From NCBI GenBank assembly GCA_028285495.1, contig JANQPB010000044.1:406511-470510 (forward strand): a DNA stretch of 64,000 bases, in the 5' to 3' direction. Positions 5,710 through 13,283 of the stretch are shown piece by piece. The stretch comes from Acidimicrobiales bacterium. GTDB taxonomy: Bacteria; Actinomycetota; Acidimicrobiia; Acidimicrobiales; SZUA-35. Under the pieces are notes generated by a model. The model saw only the letters and a list, made by a program, of their open reading frames with translations. It did not search any database and was not told the DNA's origin. The first letter of the stretch is position 1. Every line of letters starts with the position of its first letter. Both the position numbers and the translations under genes were made by a program.

Positions 5710-8484
5710 TCAGCCGTCGCCGGTCGGCGGAGCCGCATCCTGACCGCCACCCTGGTCGCCGCCGCCCTGACCACCACCCTGACCACCGCCCTGGTCCGGC
5801 ATCGAGCCCTGGTCCGGCGTCGGGTTGCCGCCGGGCGCCGGGATCGTGGTCTCGATCGGGTTGCCGTCGAGGTCGATCGGGATGCACGGGTCGGTCGCCG
5901 GCGGCGCCGTCTGGGGCACCGTGGTCGGCGTCGGCTGGGTCGGCTGCGGCTGGTTGTTGTTGAACGGGAACAGCCGCAGCGACCGTGCGTAGCCCGAGCC
6001 CCTGGCGCCATCGCCGACCAGCCCGTAGCCGACCGCCCCGAGCGCCGACTCGTCGTCCGGCGGCGCCGCGTCCGGAGCCTCGGTCGTGGTCGTCGACTGG
6101 GTGTCGGGCGGCTGGGTCGTGGTCGTGTCCTGGGACGAGGTGGTCGTCGACGAGTCGGGCGGCGCCGACGACGTGGTGGCGTTCGGGTCGGTGGTGTCGG
6201 TCGTGTCGGTCGACGAGGTGGCGCTCGGGTCGGTCGTCGTGGTCTGGGCCGCCACCAGCGCCGGGTCGGGCTCGGCGCAGTGCAGGAGGGTGGTCAGCAG
6301 CTCGAGGCCCTGCACGCTCTGGGCGTCGGACGGCCCCTCGGTCGGCAGCTCGTCGCACGGCGGCAGCCCGGCCAGGGCCCCCATCGTGAAGTCGTGCCAC
6401 AGCTCGGCCGGGATCTCGCCTCCGGTGATGTCGCCATTGCCCCTCGAGTTGTTGTACTCCTCGGTGCCGAACAGCTCGGCCATCGTCGGCCACTCGACCT
6501 CGTTCTCGACGTTCTCGGCGTCGTTCATGAACCGGGTCGGCTGGTCGGCCTGCCCCGGATACCCGACCCACACCGAGGTGGTCAGCCCACAGGTGAAGCC
6601 GGTGTACCACGCGTGCTGGTTCCGCTGGGTGGTCCCGGTCTTGCCGGCCGAAGGGCGGAGGGTCTCGTCCGGGAGGATGAGACGGGCCCGGCGCCCGGTC
6701 CCGCCGGTCACCACCCGCTCCATCGCACCGATCACCTGGCGTGCCACCGAGGGGTTGAGCGCCTGCTCGCCCTGGCGGTTCGGGCTGGACCCCCCGTCGC
6801 AGCTGTCGGTCGGGTACCAGCAGAGCACGTTGCCGTCGGCATCCTCGATCCGCTGGATGAAGATCGGGTCGAGGCGGACGCCCTGGCGGGCGATGTTGGC
6901 GAACGAGCCGGCCATCTCGAGCGGCGACACCGCGTTGCCGCCGAGCACGGTCGACGGGCAGTCGAGCATCTCCGAGGTGATCCCCAGGTCCTGCGCCATC
7001 TGCACCATCTGCGTGGCGCCGATGTCGAACATGATCTGGGCGAACACCGTGTTCGTCGACGAGGCCGTCGCCTGGTACACGGTCCGGTGGGTCTCCACCG
7101 CCGGGTTGTTGCTGACCCCGCCGCGCACCTTCCAGTTGGCGCACTTGCCCTCGGCGTCCTGGGGGTACTCGATCGTGAACGGCGCCTCGTAGTAGGACTC
7201 GGGCGAGAAGCCCTGGTCGATGAACTCGGCCAGGGCGAAGACCTTCATCTGCGACCCGGCCTCGAAGCCGGAGCCGCCGCCCCGGGTGCCCATGGCCAGG
7301 TTGACCTGGCTGGTGTCCCAGTCGGCGCCGCCCATCATGGCGACGACCTCGCCCTCGTTGTTGACCGCCACCAGCGAGCCGAGCGGCATGAACGGGTTCC
7401 GGGGGTCGAGCTTCGAGGTGACCGTCTGGTAAGCCAGGCGCTGCAGGTCGGGATCGAGGGTGGTGTAGACCCGGAGGCTCTCGGTGAAGTACTGCCCGTT
7501 CGGGAACAGCTGGTCGAGCTGGCGGCGGACGGCGGCGATGAAGTACTCGCTGCCGTACTGGCTGCCCTTGACCTCGCCGATACCGACCTCGGTGACCGGC
7601 GGCGGCTGCAGCGTGCCCCAGGGGTCGGCGGCGGCCTGGAGCTGCTGGTCGACGGTGATGTACCCCTCCTCGGCCATCAGGCCGAGGGTGACCGAGCGGC
7701 GACGCTCGGCCTCGACGATGTCCTCGGAGGCGTCGGCCCGGCTCGGATTCCGCAGCAGGCCGGCCAGGTAGGCCGCCTCGGGCAGGTCGATCTCGCCGAC
7801 GTCCTTGTCGAAGTAGATGCGGGAGGCGGCCTGCACGCCGTAGACGCCGCGGCCGAAGTAGGCCCGGTTGAGGTAGCGCTCGAGGATGAGCTGCTTGGCC
7901 GCCTCGGTGGTGCCGAGCTCCTCGGTCAGCTCCTGCTCGAGCTTCATGGCCCGGACGATCTCGCGGGCCTTTCGGGTGATCTGGTCGGCGTCGTCCTGGG
8001 TGGCGAGCTTGATGTACTGCTGGGTGATGGTCGAGCCGCCCTGGAGGCTGCCCCCACCATCGGTCAGCTCGCGCTTGCCCACCTGGTAGGCGGCCCGGAG
8101 CAGACCGCCCGGATCGACGCCGCGATGCTGGAAGAAGCTCTTGTCCTCGGTGGCCACCACGGCCTGGACGACGACCTCGGGGATCTCGGCGTAGTCGATG
8201 ACGACCCGATCCTCGCCCTCGGCCGCCAGCTCGTTCGCCGCGTTCTCGGGGCCGCAGTCACGCAGGACCTCGCCGGTGCAGATGTAGGTGGTCTCGATCA
8301 GCTCGTCGAAGTTGTCCTCGGTCAGCTCGACCTGGCTGGCGAAGGCCCACACGCCGCCGAAGGCGACGGCCATGACGACGGCGACGACGAAGAAGAACCG
8401 GCGGAAGCGCCAGAACGGGTTGCGCCGCCGGTTCCGGGGCGGGACGGGCCCCGAAAGCGGGCCGGGAGGGGGTTGGACATGCAC
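5710..8484 (-). CDS. Bifunctional class A penicillin-binding protein
   Basis: A 924-residue peptidoglycan glycosyltransferase/transpeptidase. A short basic cytoplasmic part precedes one membrane anchor (about residues 30-49). The GT51 glycosyltransferase has its catalytic Glu113 in TEDKSFFQHRG and the QGGSTITQQ motif (148-156). The transpeptidase has SxxK at 411-414 (SQMK, active Ser411), SxN at 476-478 (STN) and KTGTT (615-619). About 190 C-terminal residues are low complexity: a Thr/Ser/Asp-rich stretch, then Pro-rich, then Gly/Gln repeats, probably a wall-spanning tail as in mycobacterial PonA1. The start is a GTG with GGAG 11 nt upstream; an ATG one codon further in is not in frame. In mycobacteria ponA1 lies in the same place, next to a DUF5318 gene and upstream of rpsF. 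Confidence 0.95.
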   Translation of the reverse strand: MHVQPPPGPLSGPVPPRNRRRNPFWRFRRFFFVVAVVMAVAFGGVWAFASQVELTEDNFDELIETTYICTGEVLRDCGPENAANELAAEGEDRVVIDYAEIPEVVVQAVVATEDKSFFQHRGVDPGGLLRAAYQVGKRELTDGGGSLQGGSTITQQYIKLATQDDADQITRKAREIVRAMKLEQELTEELGTTEAAKQLILERYLNRAYFGRGVYGVQAASRIYFDKDVGEIDLPEAAYLAGLLRNPSRADASEDIVEAERRRSVTLGLMAEEGYITVDQQLQAAADPWGTLQPPPVTEVGIGEVKGSQYGSEYFIAAVRRQLDQLFPNGQYFTESLRVYTTLDPDLQRLAYQTVTSKLDPRNPFMPLGSLVAVNNEGEVVAMMGGADWDTSQVNLAMGTRGGGSGFEAGSQMKVFALAEFIDQGFSPESYYEAPFTIEYPQDAEGKCANWKVRGGVSNNPAVETHRTVYQATASSTNTVFAQIMFDIGATQMVQMAQDLGITSEMLDCPSTVLGGNAVSPLEMAGSFANIARQGVRLDPIFIQRIEDADGNVLCWYPTDSCDGGSSPNRQGEQALNPSVARQVIGAMERVVTGGTGRRARLILPDETLRPSAGKTGTTQRNQHAWYTGFTCGLTTSVWVGYPGQADQPTRFMNDAENVENEVEWPTMAELFGTEEYNNSRGNGDITGGEIPAELWHDFTMGALAGLPPCDELPTEGPSDAQSVQGLELLTTLLHCAEPDPALVAAQTTTTDPSATSSTDTTDTTDPNATTSSAPPDSSTTTSSQDTTTTQPPDTQSTTTTEAPDAAPPDDESALGAVGYGLVGDGARGSGYARSLRLFPFNNNQPQPTQPTPTTVPQTAPPATDPCIPIDLDGNPIETTIPAPGGNPTPDQGSMPDQGGGQGGGQGGGDQGGGQDAAPPTGDG

Positions 8485-8615
8485 GATTCGTACAGCTCCA
8501 GCGAGGGGATGTTCGGCACCGGCGGGCGAGCACCGATCTGCGAGACCTACCAGCCTACGGTCGACCCGGGTGGGTGGGGCCGCACCCCGCCCGTTGCCGC
8601 GCCACCAGCTACCCG

Positions 8616-9029
8616 CTAGCGGCGCGCCGGGATCCCGTAGGACTCACGCAGATGGTTCCACCAGCACGATGTACACACTTCTACCAGGTAACAGGTGGCC
8701 GGTTTACCGCGGGTCCGCAGTTTTTGCATCTCGGCCAGGCTGGCCACCACCCGACCGGCCCTCGGCAGCCCGGGTCCGAAGGCGAAGGCGACGGTGACCA
8801 GGTCGTCGCCGTCGCAGATGGGGCACGGCTCGTTTGCCGGGATGCCACAGGAGTGGGCGACGCGCCGCAGCTCGGGCTGGGCGTCGCACACCTCCTCGTC
8901 GGTCCGGTGACCGCGGGCGTGGGCCTCGACGAGCCGCTGACGGGCCAGCCGGTAGCTGACGACGCCGGGCGCGGCGTCGGACCGACCACCTGGTCGGGTC
9001 CTGGCCGAGCGGCTCGGTTCTCCAGTCAC
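8616..9029 (-). CDS. DUF5318 family protein, putative zinc-binding
   Basis: A small soluble protein of about 137 residues, recognisable as the actinobacterial DUF5318 family: VSYRLARQRLVEAHARGH, then CPICDGDDLVTVAFAFG, and near the end CYLVEVCTSCWWNHL. The CPIC and CTSC pairs could hold a zinc ion. Its function is unknown; it is conserved beside the ponA1-type gene in mycobacteria (Rv0049), which is the arrangement here. I chose the GTG at 9029: it has GGAG close upstream and TACCCT 8 nt upstream. An ATG at 9098 would add 23 Arg/Gly/Pro-rich residues without family resemblance. The 131 bp between it and the penicillin-binding protein gene shows no further gene. Confidence 0.8.
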   Translation of the reverse strand: MTGEPSRSARTRPGGRSDAAPGVVSYRLARQRLVEAHARGHRTDEEVCDAQPELRRVAHSCGIPANEPCPICDGDDLVTVAFAFGPGLPRAGRVVASLAEMQKLRTRGKPATCYLVEVCTSCWWNHLRESYGIPARR

Positions 9030-9146
9030 AGCACTCCAGGGTAGCGAACGGTGGCCCGGCGGGTCCTGTCGACCCGATCGCGGGACCGGCCCCGCCACCC
9101 CGGCTCGCTGGTGACCGCAGCCGCTCGCCCCATCGCGAGCGAGCGC

Positions 9147-10472
9147 TCAGGTCCGGCTGCGCCACCAGTCGACGAGCTCGGCCCTGGCCTGGCCGACGTC
9201 GAGCGGGCCCCGCTCGATGCGGAGCTGGCGGAGGTGGGCCAGCGCCCGACCGACCTCGGGGCCGGGCTCGAGATCGAGCAGGTCCATGACCTCGGCCCCG
9301 GACAGCGGCCCGTCGAGATCGGTGAGGTCCTCGTTGGCCGCGAGCTGATCGATCAGCTCGACGAGCCGACGGACCCGGTGGTGGTCGGCCTCGCCGACCT
9401 CGACCAGGTTGATGGCCAGGCTGGCGGCGCCGACGAGCCCGTCGACCCCGACCTCCGAAGCCAACCGTCGAACGGTTGCCGGACCGGGCTCGGCTTCCAG
9501 CCCGACCTCGACGGCCCGGAGCAGGTGGCCGGTGCGCACCGTCTCGGCCTTCGAGTAGCGCAGCCGGCCGAGCTCGCCGGTGGCCTCGGCCCGAACCGGC
9601 CACAAGAGGCCGGCCCGGCGGACGAGGACCTCACCATCGCGGACCGAAACACCGCCGGGGTCGGCGGCGGACGCCGGCCCGACCGACGCCAGGGCCACGG
9701 CCCGCCCGTGGACATCGGGGCCCAGCGCACCGAGCGCCGGCACCACGTGGTCGAGCAGGCCGGTCAGGCGGAGGAACTCGAAACCGGTGCGGGGGTGGGC
9801 GACGGCCAGCAACCGTTCGAGCTCGTCGGCAACCCGTTCGACCGACACGATATCGAGCCGCGAGGCCAGCTCGGTTGCGGCCGCCACCAGGTCCGGGGTC
9901 GGGGTCAGGCCGAAGCGGGCGATGAAGCGGGCGGCCCGCAGCATCCGCAGTGGATCGTCGGTGAAGGAGATCTCGGCCGACAGCGGGGTGCGAAGCAATC
10001 GCTCGCGGAGGTCGACCAGGCCGCGGTGGGGATCGTGGAGCTGGCCGCCCGGCAGCTCGATGGCGGCGGCGTTGACCGTGAAGTCTCGCCTGGCCAGATC
10101 GCCGGCGATGTCGTCGCCGAAGCTGACGACCGGCTTGCGGGAGTCGGGGTCGTAGGCCTCGGCCCGGTGGGTGGTGATCTCGATGGACCGGCCGCCCACC
10201 CGGGCCCCGATCGTGCCGAACCGCTCGCCCTGGGCCCAGATCACGTCGGCCAGCGGTTCGAGCAGCTGCTTGATCTGCTCGGGTCTGGCATCGGTGGTGA
10301 GGTCGACGTCGTTGCCGGGCAGATCGGTGCCCTGCTCGCTGGCCAGCAGGAGGTCGCGCACGACGCCACCGACGAGGAAGAGCCGGTGCCCGGCCCTGGC
10401 GAACGTCTCGGCGACGGGCGTGACGACCGTCGCGACCTCGTCGAGCCCGGCCAGCGCCCCGCTCTCAGCCAC
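9147..10472 (-). CDS. pcnA: CCA-adding enzyme / tRNA nucleotidyltransferase
   Basis: A 441-residue class II nucleotidyltransferase. The head domain has VGGVVRD (34-40) and the catalytic pair NDVDLTT (Asp55, Asp57), followed by the conserved RRDFTVNA motif near residue 130 and DPLRMLRAARF, which belongs to the nucleotide-selecting neck. The long C-terminal half is helical, as in actinobacterial PcnA/Cca proteins, and lacks an obvious HD phosphohydrolase motif. It adds or repairs the 3' CCA end of tRNAs. The gene is near the origin in mycobacteria too. The start is a GTG without a clear ribosome binding site and the frame stays open upstream, so the start could be further out. Confidence 0.92.
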   Translation of the reverse strand: MAESGALAGLDEVATVVTPVAETFARAGHRLFLVGGVVRDLLLASEQGTDLPGNDVDLTTDARPEQIKQLLEPLADVIWAQGERFGTIGARVGGRSIEITTHRAEAYDPDSRKPVVSFGDDIAGDLARRDFTVNAAAIELPGGQLHDPHRGLVDLRERLLRTPLSAEISFTDDPLRMLRAARFIARFGLTPTPDLVAAATELASRLDIVSVERVADELERLLAVAHPRTGFEFLRLTGLLDHVVPALGALGPDVHGRAVALASVGPASAADPGGVSVRDGEVLVRRAGLLWPVRAEATGELGRLRYSKAETVRTGHLLRAVEVGLEAEPGPATVRRLASEVGVDGLVGAASLAINLVEVGEADHHRVRRLVELIDQLAANEDLTDLDGPLSGAEVMDLLDLEPGPEVGRALAHLRQLRIERGPLDVGQARAELVDWWRSRT

Positions 10473-10786
10473 GGCCGACGCCCCCGCCGCGGGCGCGCCG
10501 GATCGACTGGGGGGAGGTCCGTCGCCGTCGAGATCCGGTCCGGGCGCGTGCCGCAGGTCCGTTCGTCACCACCTCCGGTTTAGCCGCTGGCGCCGACGAA
10601 ACCACGATGAATGACCGGGGCCGCCGCGCCAGACTGCGCGATCGGGCCCGATCGCCTCCCGCCAGGGAGGCCGCCGGCGGCGGCCATCGGGACGCGACGA
10701 GGGCTCGTCGATGGCGCGTCGAAGGCTCACCGAGCGGCCGATCGACGAACGTGCCAACGGTCACCTCGACGACACGCCGGAAGGGG
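10473..10786. other. Non-coding stretch between pcnA and the phasin promoter
   Basis: About 310 bp without a convincing gene on either strand. Open frames here are Arg/Gly/Pro-rich and look like GC-driven shadows. It should hold the pcnA promoter and any upstream control sites of the phasin operon. A GGAGGTGGTG sequence on the minus strand near 10570 resembles a ribosome binding site, but no recognisable protein follows it. Confidence 0.4.
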
Positions 10787-10815
10787 TTGCGTATTGTTCG
10801 ACGCTTGCGTACTAT
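10787..10815 (+). promoter_or_regulatory. SigA-type promoter of the phasin operon with a direct repeat
   Basis: A -35 box TTGCGT (10787-10792), a 17-bp spacer and a -10 box TACTAT (10810-10815) lie 79 bp before the phasin start. The promoter is embedded in an imperfect direct repeat: TTGCGTATTGTTC (10787-10799) and TTGCGTACTATTC (10805-10817), 11 of 13 bases identical and 18 bp apart. The XRE regulator encoded in the same operon is a natural candidate to bind it (inference). Confidence 0.7.
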
Positions 10816-10893
10816 TCTTAGCAGCTGGCCACCTGAGCCAGACCCCCCTCCCGAGAGAACCCTCGCCGAGAGCAGAAGCACAAGGAGCCCACC

Positions 10894-11217
10894 ATGACCA
10901 TGATCGACACCGCCAAGGACCTCCAGGCCCGTTACCTCGACGGCGTCAAGACCGCCCAGGAGCAGATCGTCTCCTACAACGAGCGCATCGCCGACTCCGT
11001 GTCCGGCGCCCTCCCCGAGTTCCAGGCCCCGTTCTCGGAGTACCTCCCCTCGCCGGCCGAGGTCGTCGAGACCTACTACGCCTTCGTCGGCGAGATGTAC
11101 GAGGCCAACAAGGAGTTCGCCTCCCGCATGGTCGCCGCCTGGGAGCGGACCGAGGACGCGCCGGCCGCCGCCAAGGAGACCGCAAAGGCCACGGCCAAGA
11201 AGGCCGCCAAGAAGTAG
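10894..11217 (+). CDS. Phasin-like granule protein with lysine-rich tail
   Basis: A 107-residue protein, mostly amphipathic helix (AKDLQARYLDGVKTAQEQIVS onwards, and VVETYYAFVGEMYEANKEF), ending in an Ala/Lys tail KETAKATAKKAAKK. This is the pattern of phasins and of mycobacterial/rhodococcal HbhA/TadA-type lipid-droplet proteins: the helices coat a hydrophobic granule and the basic tail can bind DNA or anionic polymers. AAGGAG stands 6-7 nt before the ATG. It is cotranscribed with the following XRE regulator (4-nt gap), as in known granule-protein/regulator pairs. The PHA synthase locus 10 kb away supports a storage-granule role. The assignment rests on composition and context more than on strict homology. 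Confidence 0.7.
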   Translation: MTMIDTAKDLQARYLDGVKTAQEQIVSYNERIADSVSGALPEFQAPFSEYLPSPAEVVETYYAFVGEMYEANKEFASRMVAAWERTEDAPAAAKETAKATAKKAAKK

Positions 11218-11221
11218 CTCC

Positions 11222-11689
11222 GTGGCGACCTCAACCGGCGGCGCCGGCAGGAAGCCAACGAGACCGTCTCAGCCCGGGGTGTCCTACCCCGGGCTCGAGC
11301 AGTTGGGCGACTTCATCCGGGCCCAGCGCAAGATGCTCGAGCTCAGCCAGCGGGAGCTGGCCAAGCTGATGGAGGTCTCCGACCCCTACGTCAGCCAGCT
11401 CGAGCGGGGCATGCACGAGCCCTCGGTCCGGGTGCTCAAGGCCCTCGCTGGCGCCCTCAACGTGCGGGCCGAGACGCTGCTCTCCTACGCCGGCCTGCTC
11501 GACCCGGACCAGGCGTCGACCACCGTCGTCGAGGCCATTCAGGCCGACCCCCACCTCACCGACGACCAGAAGACCACGCTGCTCAGCGTCTACCAGAGCT
11601 TCCGGGCCACCTCGGGCCCCGCCGCCACCGATCCGTCCGACTTGGACCCCGGCGACGCGGCGGATGAAACTGGAGTCGATGAGAGCTGA
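11222..11689 (+). CDS. XRE-family transcriptional regulator
   Basis: A 155-residue protein. A Pro/Gly-rich N-terminus precedes an XRE/Cro helix-turn-helix (about residues 28-85: LGDFIRAQRKMLELSQRELAK, VSDPYVSQLERGMHEPS, LAGALNVRAETLL). A short helical part and an acidic tail follow. The GTG start is 4 nt after the phasin stop, so the pair is one operon. Small XRE regulators next to phasin or lipid-droplet proteins usually repress the granule-protein promoter until granule surface is available; here the direct repeat at 10787-10817 is the candidate site (inference). Confidence 0.85.
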   Translation: MATSTGGAGRKPTRPSQPGVSYPGLEQLGDFIRAQRKMLELSQRELAKLMEVSDPYVSQLERGMHEPSVRVLKALAGALNVRAETLLSYAGLLDPDQASTTVVEAIQADPHLTDDQKTTLLSVYQSFRATSGPAATDPSDLDPGDAADETGVDES

Positions 11690-13244
11690 GCTGGCTGCGG
11701 CGGTCCGGCTGGGCGCCCTCGACCCCATCCTGAACGGGGCCAGGGCCCTCGGCGTGGCCCAGTGGGGGCCCGGGATCGCGGCCTCGGTCACGGCGGCGGC
11801 CGTCCGCCACCCCAGGCGGGTGGCGATCGCAGACGACGACCGGGAGACCGACTACCGGACCCTCGACTGCCGGGCCACCAGCCTGGCCGCCCACCTCCGG
11901 CGCCGGGCCGCCGGCGGCTCGGTCGGCATCCTCGCCCGCAACCACGCCGGCTTCCTCATCGCCCAGGTGGCGGCCGAGCGGGCCGGCGTCGACCTGCTGC
12001 TGCTGTCGACCGCGCTCCCCGCGCCGAACCTGCGGGAGGTCGTCGAGCGCGAGGAGATCTCGGTGCTCGTCGCCGACGTCGAGTTCGAGGAGCTCCTCGC
12101 CGACGCCGCCATCGACATCCCCGTCATCTGGGCCGACGGCGCCACCGACGACGACGCCTCGCTGTGGTCGATCTCGTCGGCCAGGCGGCTGTGCTCACCC
12201 CCGTCCCGCCGCTCCCGCCTGGTGCTGCTGACCTCCGGCACCACCGGCCCCCCCAAGGGCGCCCGCCGAACGAACCGGGCGCCGCGGATCAGCGAGTTCG
12301 GCCTGCTGACCCGGATCCCCTACCGGACCTCCGAGACCTACTACGTCGCCCCGCCCCTGTTCCACGCCTGGGGGCTCAGCCAGGCCACGATGGCGCTGGC
12401 CACCGCATCGACACTGATCCTTCGCCGCCGATTCAACGCTGCGGCCACGATCGAGCTGCTGGCCGAGCGCGAGATCGACGTGCTGGCGGTCGTGCCGCTG
12501 ATGCTGCGCCGGATCCTCCAGGACGACGCCGGCGGCCGGACGATCAACCGGCCCCGGCTGGTCCTGTCGAGCGGCAATGTGCTGTCCGGGTCGCTCGCCA
12601 CCGAGTGGATGGATGCCAACGGCGACCACCTCTACAACATCTACGGCTCGACCGAGGCCGCGCTCGGCACGGTGGCCGACCCGGTCGATCTCCGGGCCGC
12701 GCCGGGCACCGTCGGCCGCCCACCCCGAGGGGTCACGCTCAGCATCCTCGACGCCAAGGGCATGCCGGTCACCCGTGGCCGGTCCGGTCGGGTGTTCCTG
12801 TCGAGCGCCATGCAGTTCAGCGGCTACACCGACGGCAGCGACGGCGACCGGTCCGGCACGATGCTGGCCACCGGCGACATGGGCTGGGTCGACGACGACG
12901 GCCGCTTGCACGTGCGGGGCCGGGCCAACGACATGATCGTGACCGGCGGCGAGAACGTCTACCCGAGCCGGGTCGAGGAGATCATCGACCGCCTGCCCGA
13001 GGTCGAGCTGACGGCCGTGGTCGGCGTCGACGACGACGAGTACGGCCAGCGGGTCGTCGCCTTCGTCGTGCCCCGCAAGGGGTGGTCGATCGACACCGAG
13101 CGGGTGCGCGACGCCACGGCCGTCGAGCTGCCCAACTTCATGATCCCCCGCGAAGTCTTCGTGGTCGACGCCCTGCCGATGACGACGACCGGCAAGGTCA
13201 TCCGCCACCGCCTGGCCGTGCTCGGCGACCGCGATCGCGTCTAG
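11664..13244 (+). CDS. Acyl-CoA synthetase / AMP-dependent ligase
   Basis: A 526-residue ANL-superfamily enzyme that activates a carboxylic acid to the adenylate and then to the CoA thioester. The P-loop LLTSGTTGPPKG, the YGSTEA motif, the TGDMGWVDDDG hinge region with RANDMIVTGGENVYPSRVE, and the C-terminal catalytic Lys in MTTTGKVIRH are all present. The gene overlaps the end of the XRE gene, from an ATG at 11664; a second ATG at 11679 just overlaps the stop and is also possible. Neither has an ideal ribosome binding site, which suggests coupling to the upstream gene. The fatty or other acid substrate is unknown. The link to phasin and regulator suggests a role in feeding storage lipid or PHA. 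Confidence 0.9.
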   Translation: MKLESMRAELAAAVRLGALDPILNGARALGVAQWGPGIAASVTAAAVRHPRRVAIADDDRETDYRTLDCRATSLAAHLRRRAAGGSVGILARNHAGFLIAQVAAERAGVDLLLLSTALPAPNLREVVEREEISVLVADVEFEELLADAAIDIPVIWADGATDDDASLWSISSARRLCSPPSRRSRLVLLTSGTTGPPKGARRTNRAPRISEFGLLTRIPYRTSETYYVAPPLFHAWGLSQATMALATASTLILRRRFNAAATIELLAEREIDVLAVVPLMLRRILQDDAGGRTINRPRLVLSSGNVLSGSLATEWMDANGDHLYNIYGSTEAALGTVADPVDLRAAPGTVGRPPRGVTLSILDAKGMPVTRGRSGRVFLSSAMQFSGYTDGSDGDRSGTMLATGDMGWVDDDGRLHVRGRANDMIVTGGENVYPSRVEEIIDRLPEVELTAVVGVDDDEYGQRVVAFVVPRKGWSIDTERVRDATAVELPNFMIPREVFVVDALPMTTTGKVIRHRLAVLGDRDRV

Positions 13245-13283
13245 GTCGGCCCCGCCGGCGGTCAGCGGCGGCCGGCCACCCGG

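Noticed and set aside
10607..10897. A plus-strand frame (MNDRGRRARL...) before the phasin gene.
   Set aside because: Arg/Pro-rich, runs across the phasin promoter and has no ribosome binding site or family resemblance.
11222..11689. Assigning the XRE/phasin pair to named genes such as hbhA or phaR.
   Set aside because: The pattern is similar but sequence identity to those cannot be judged here, so no symbol is given.
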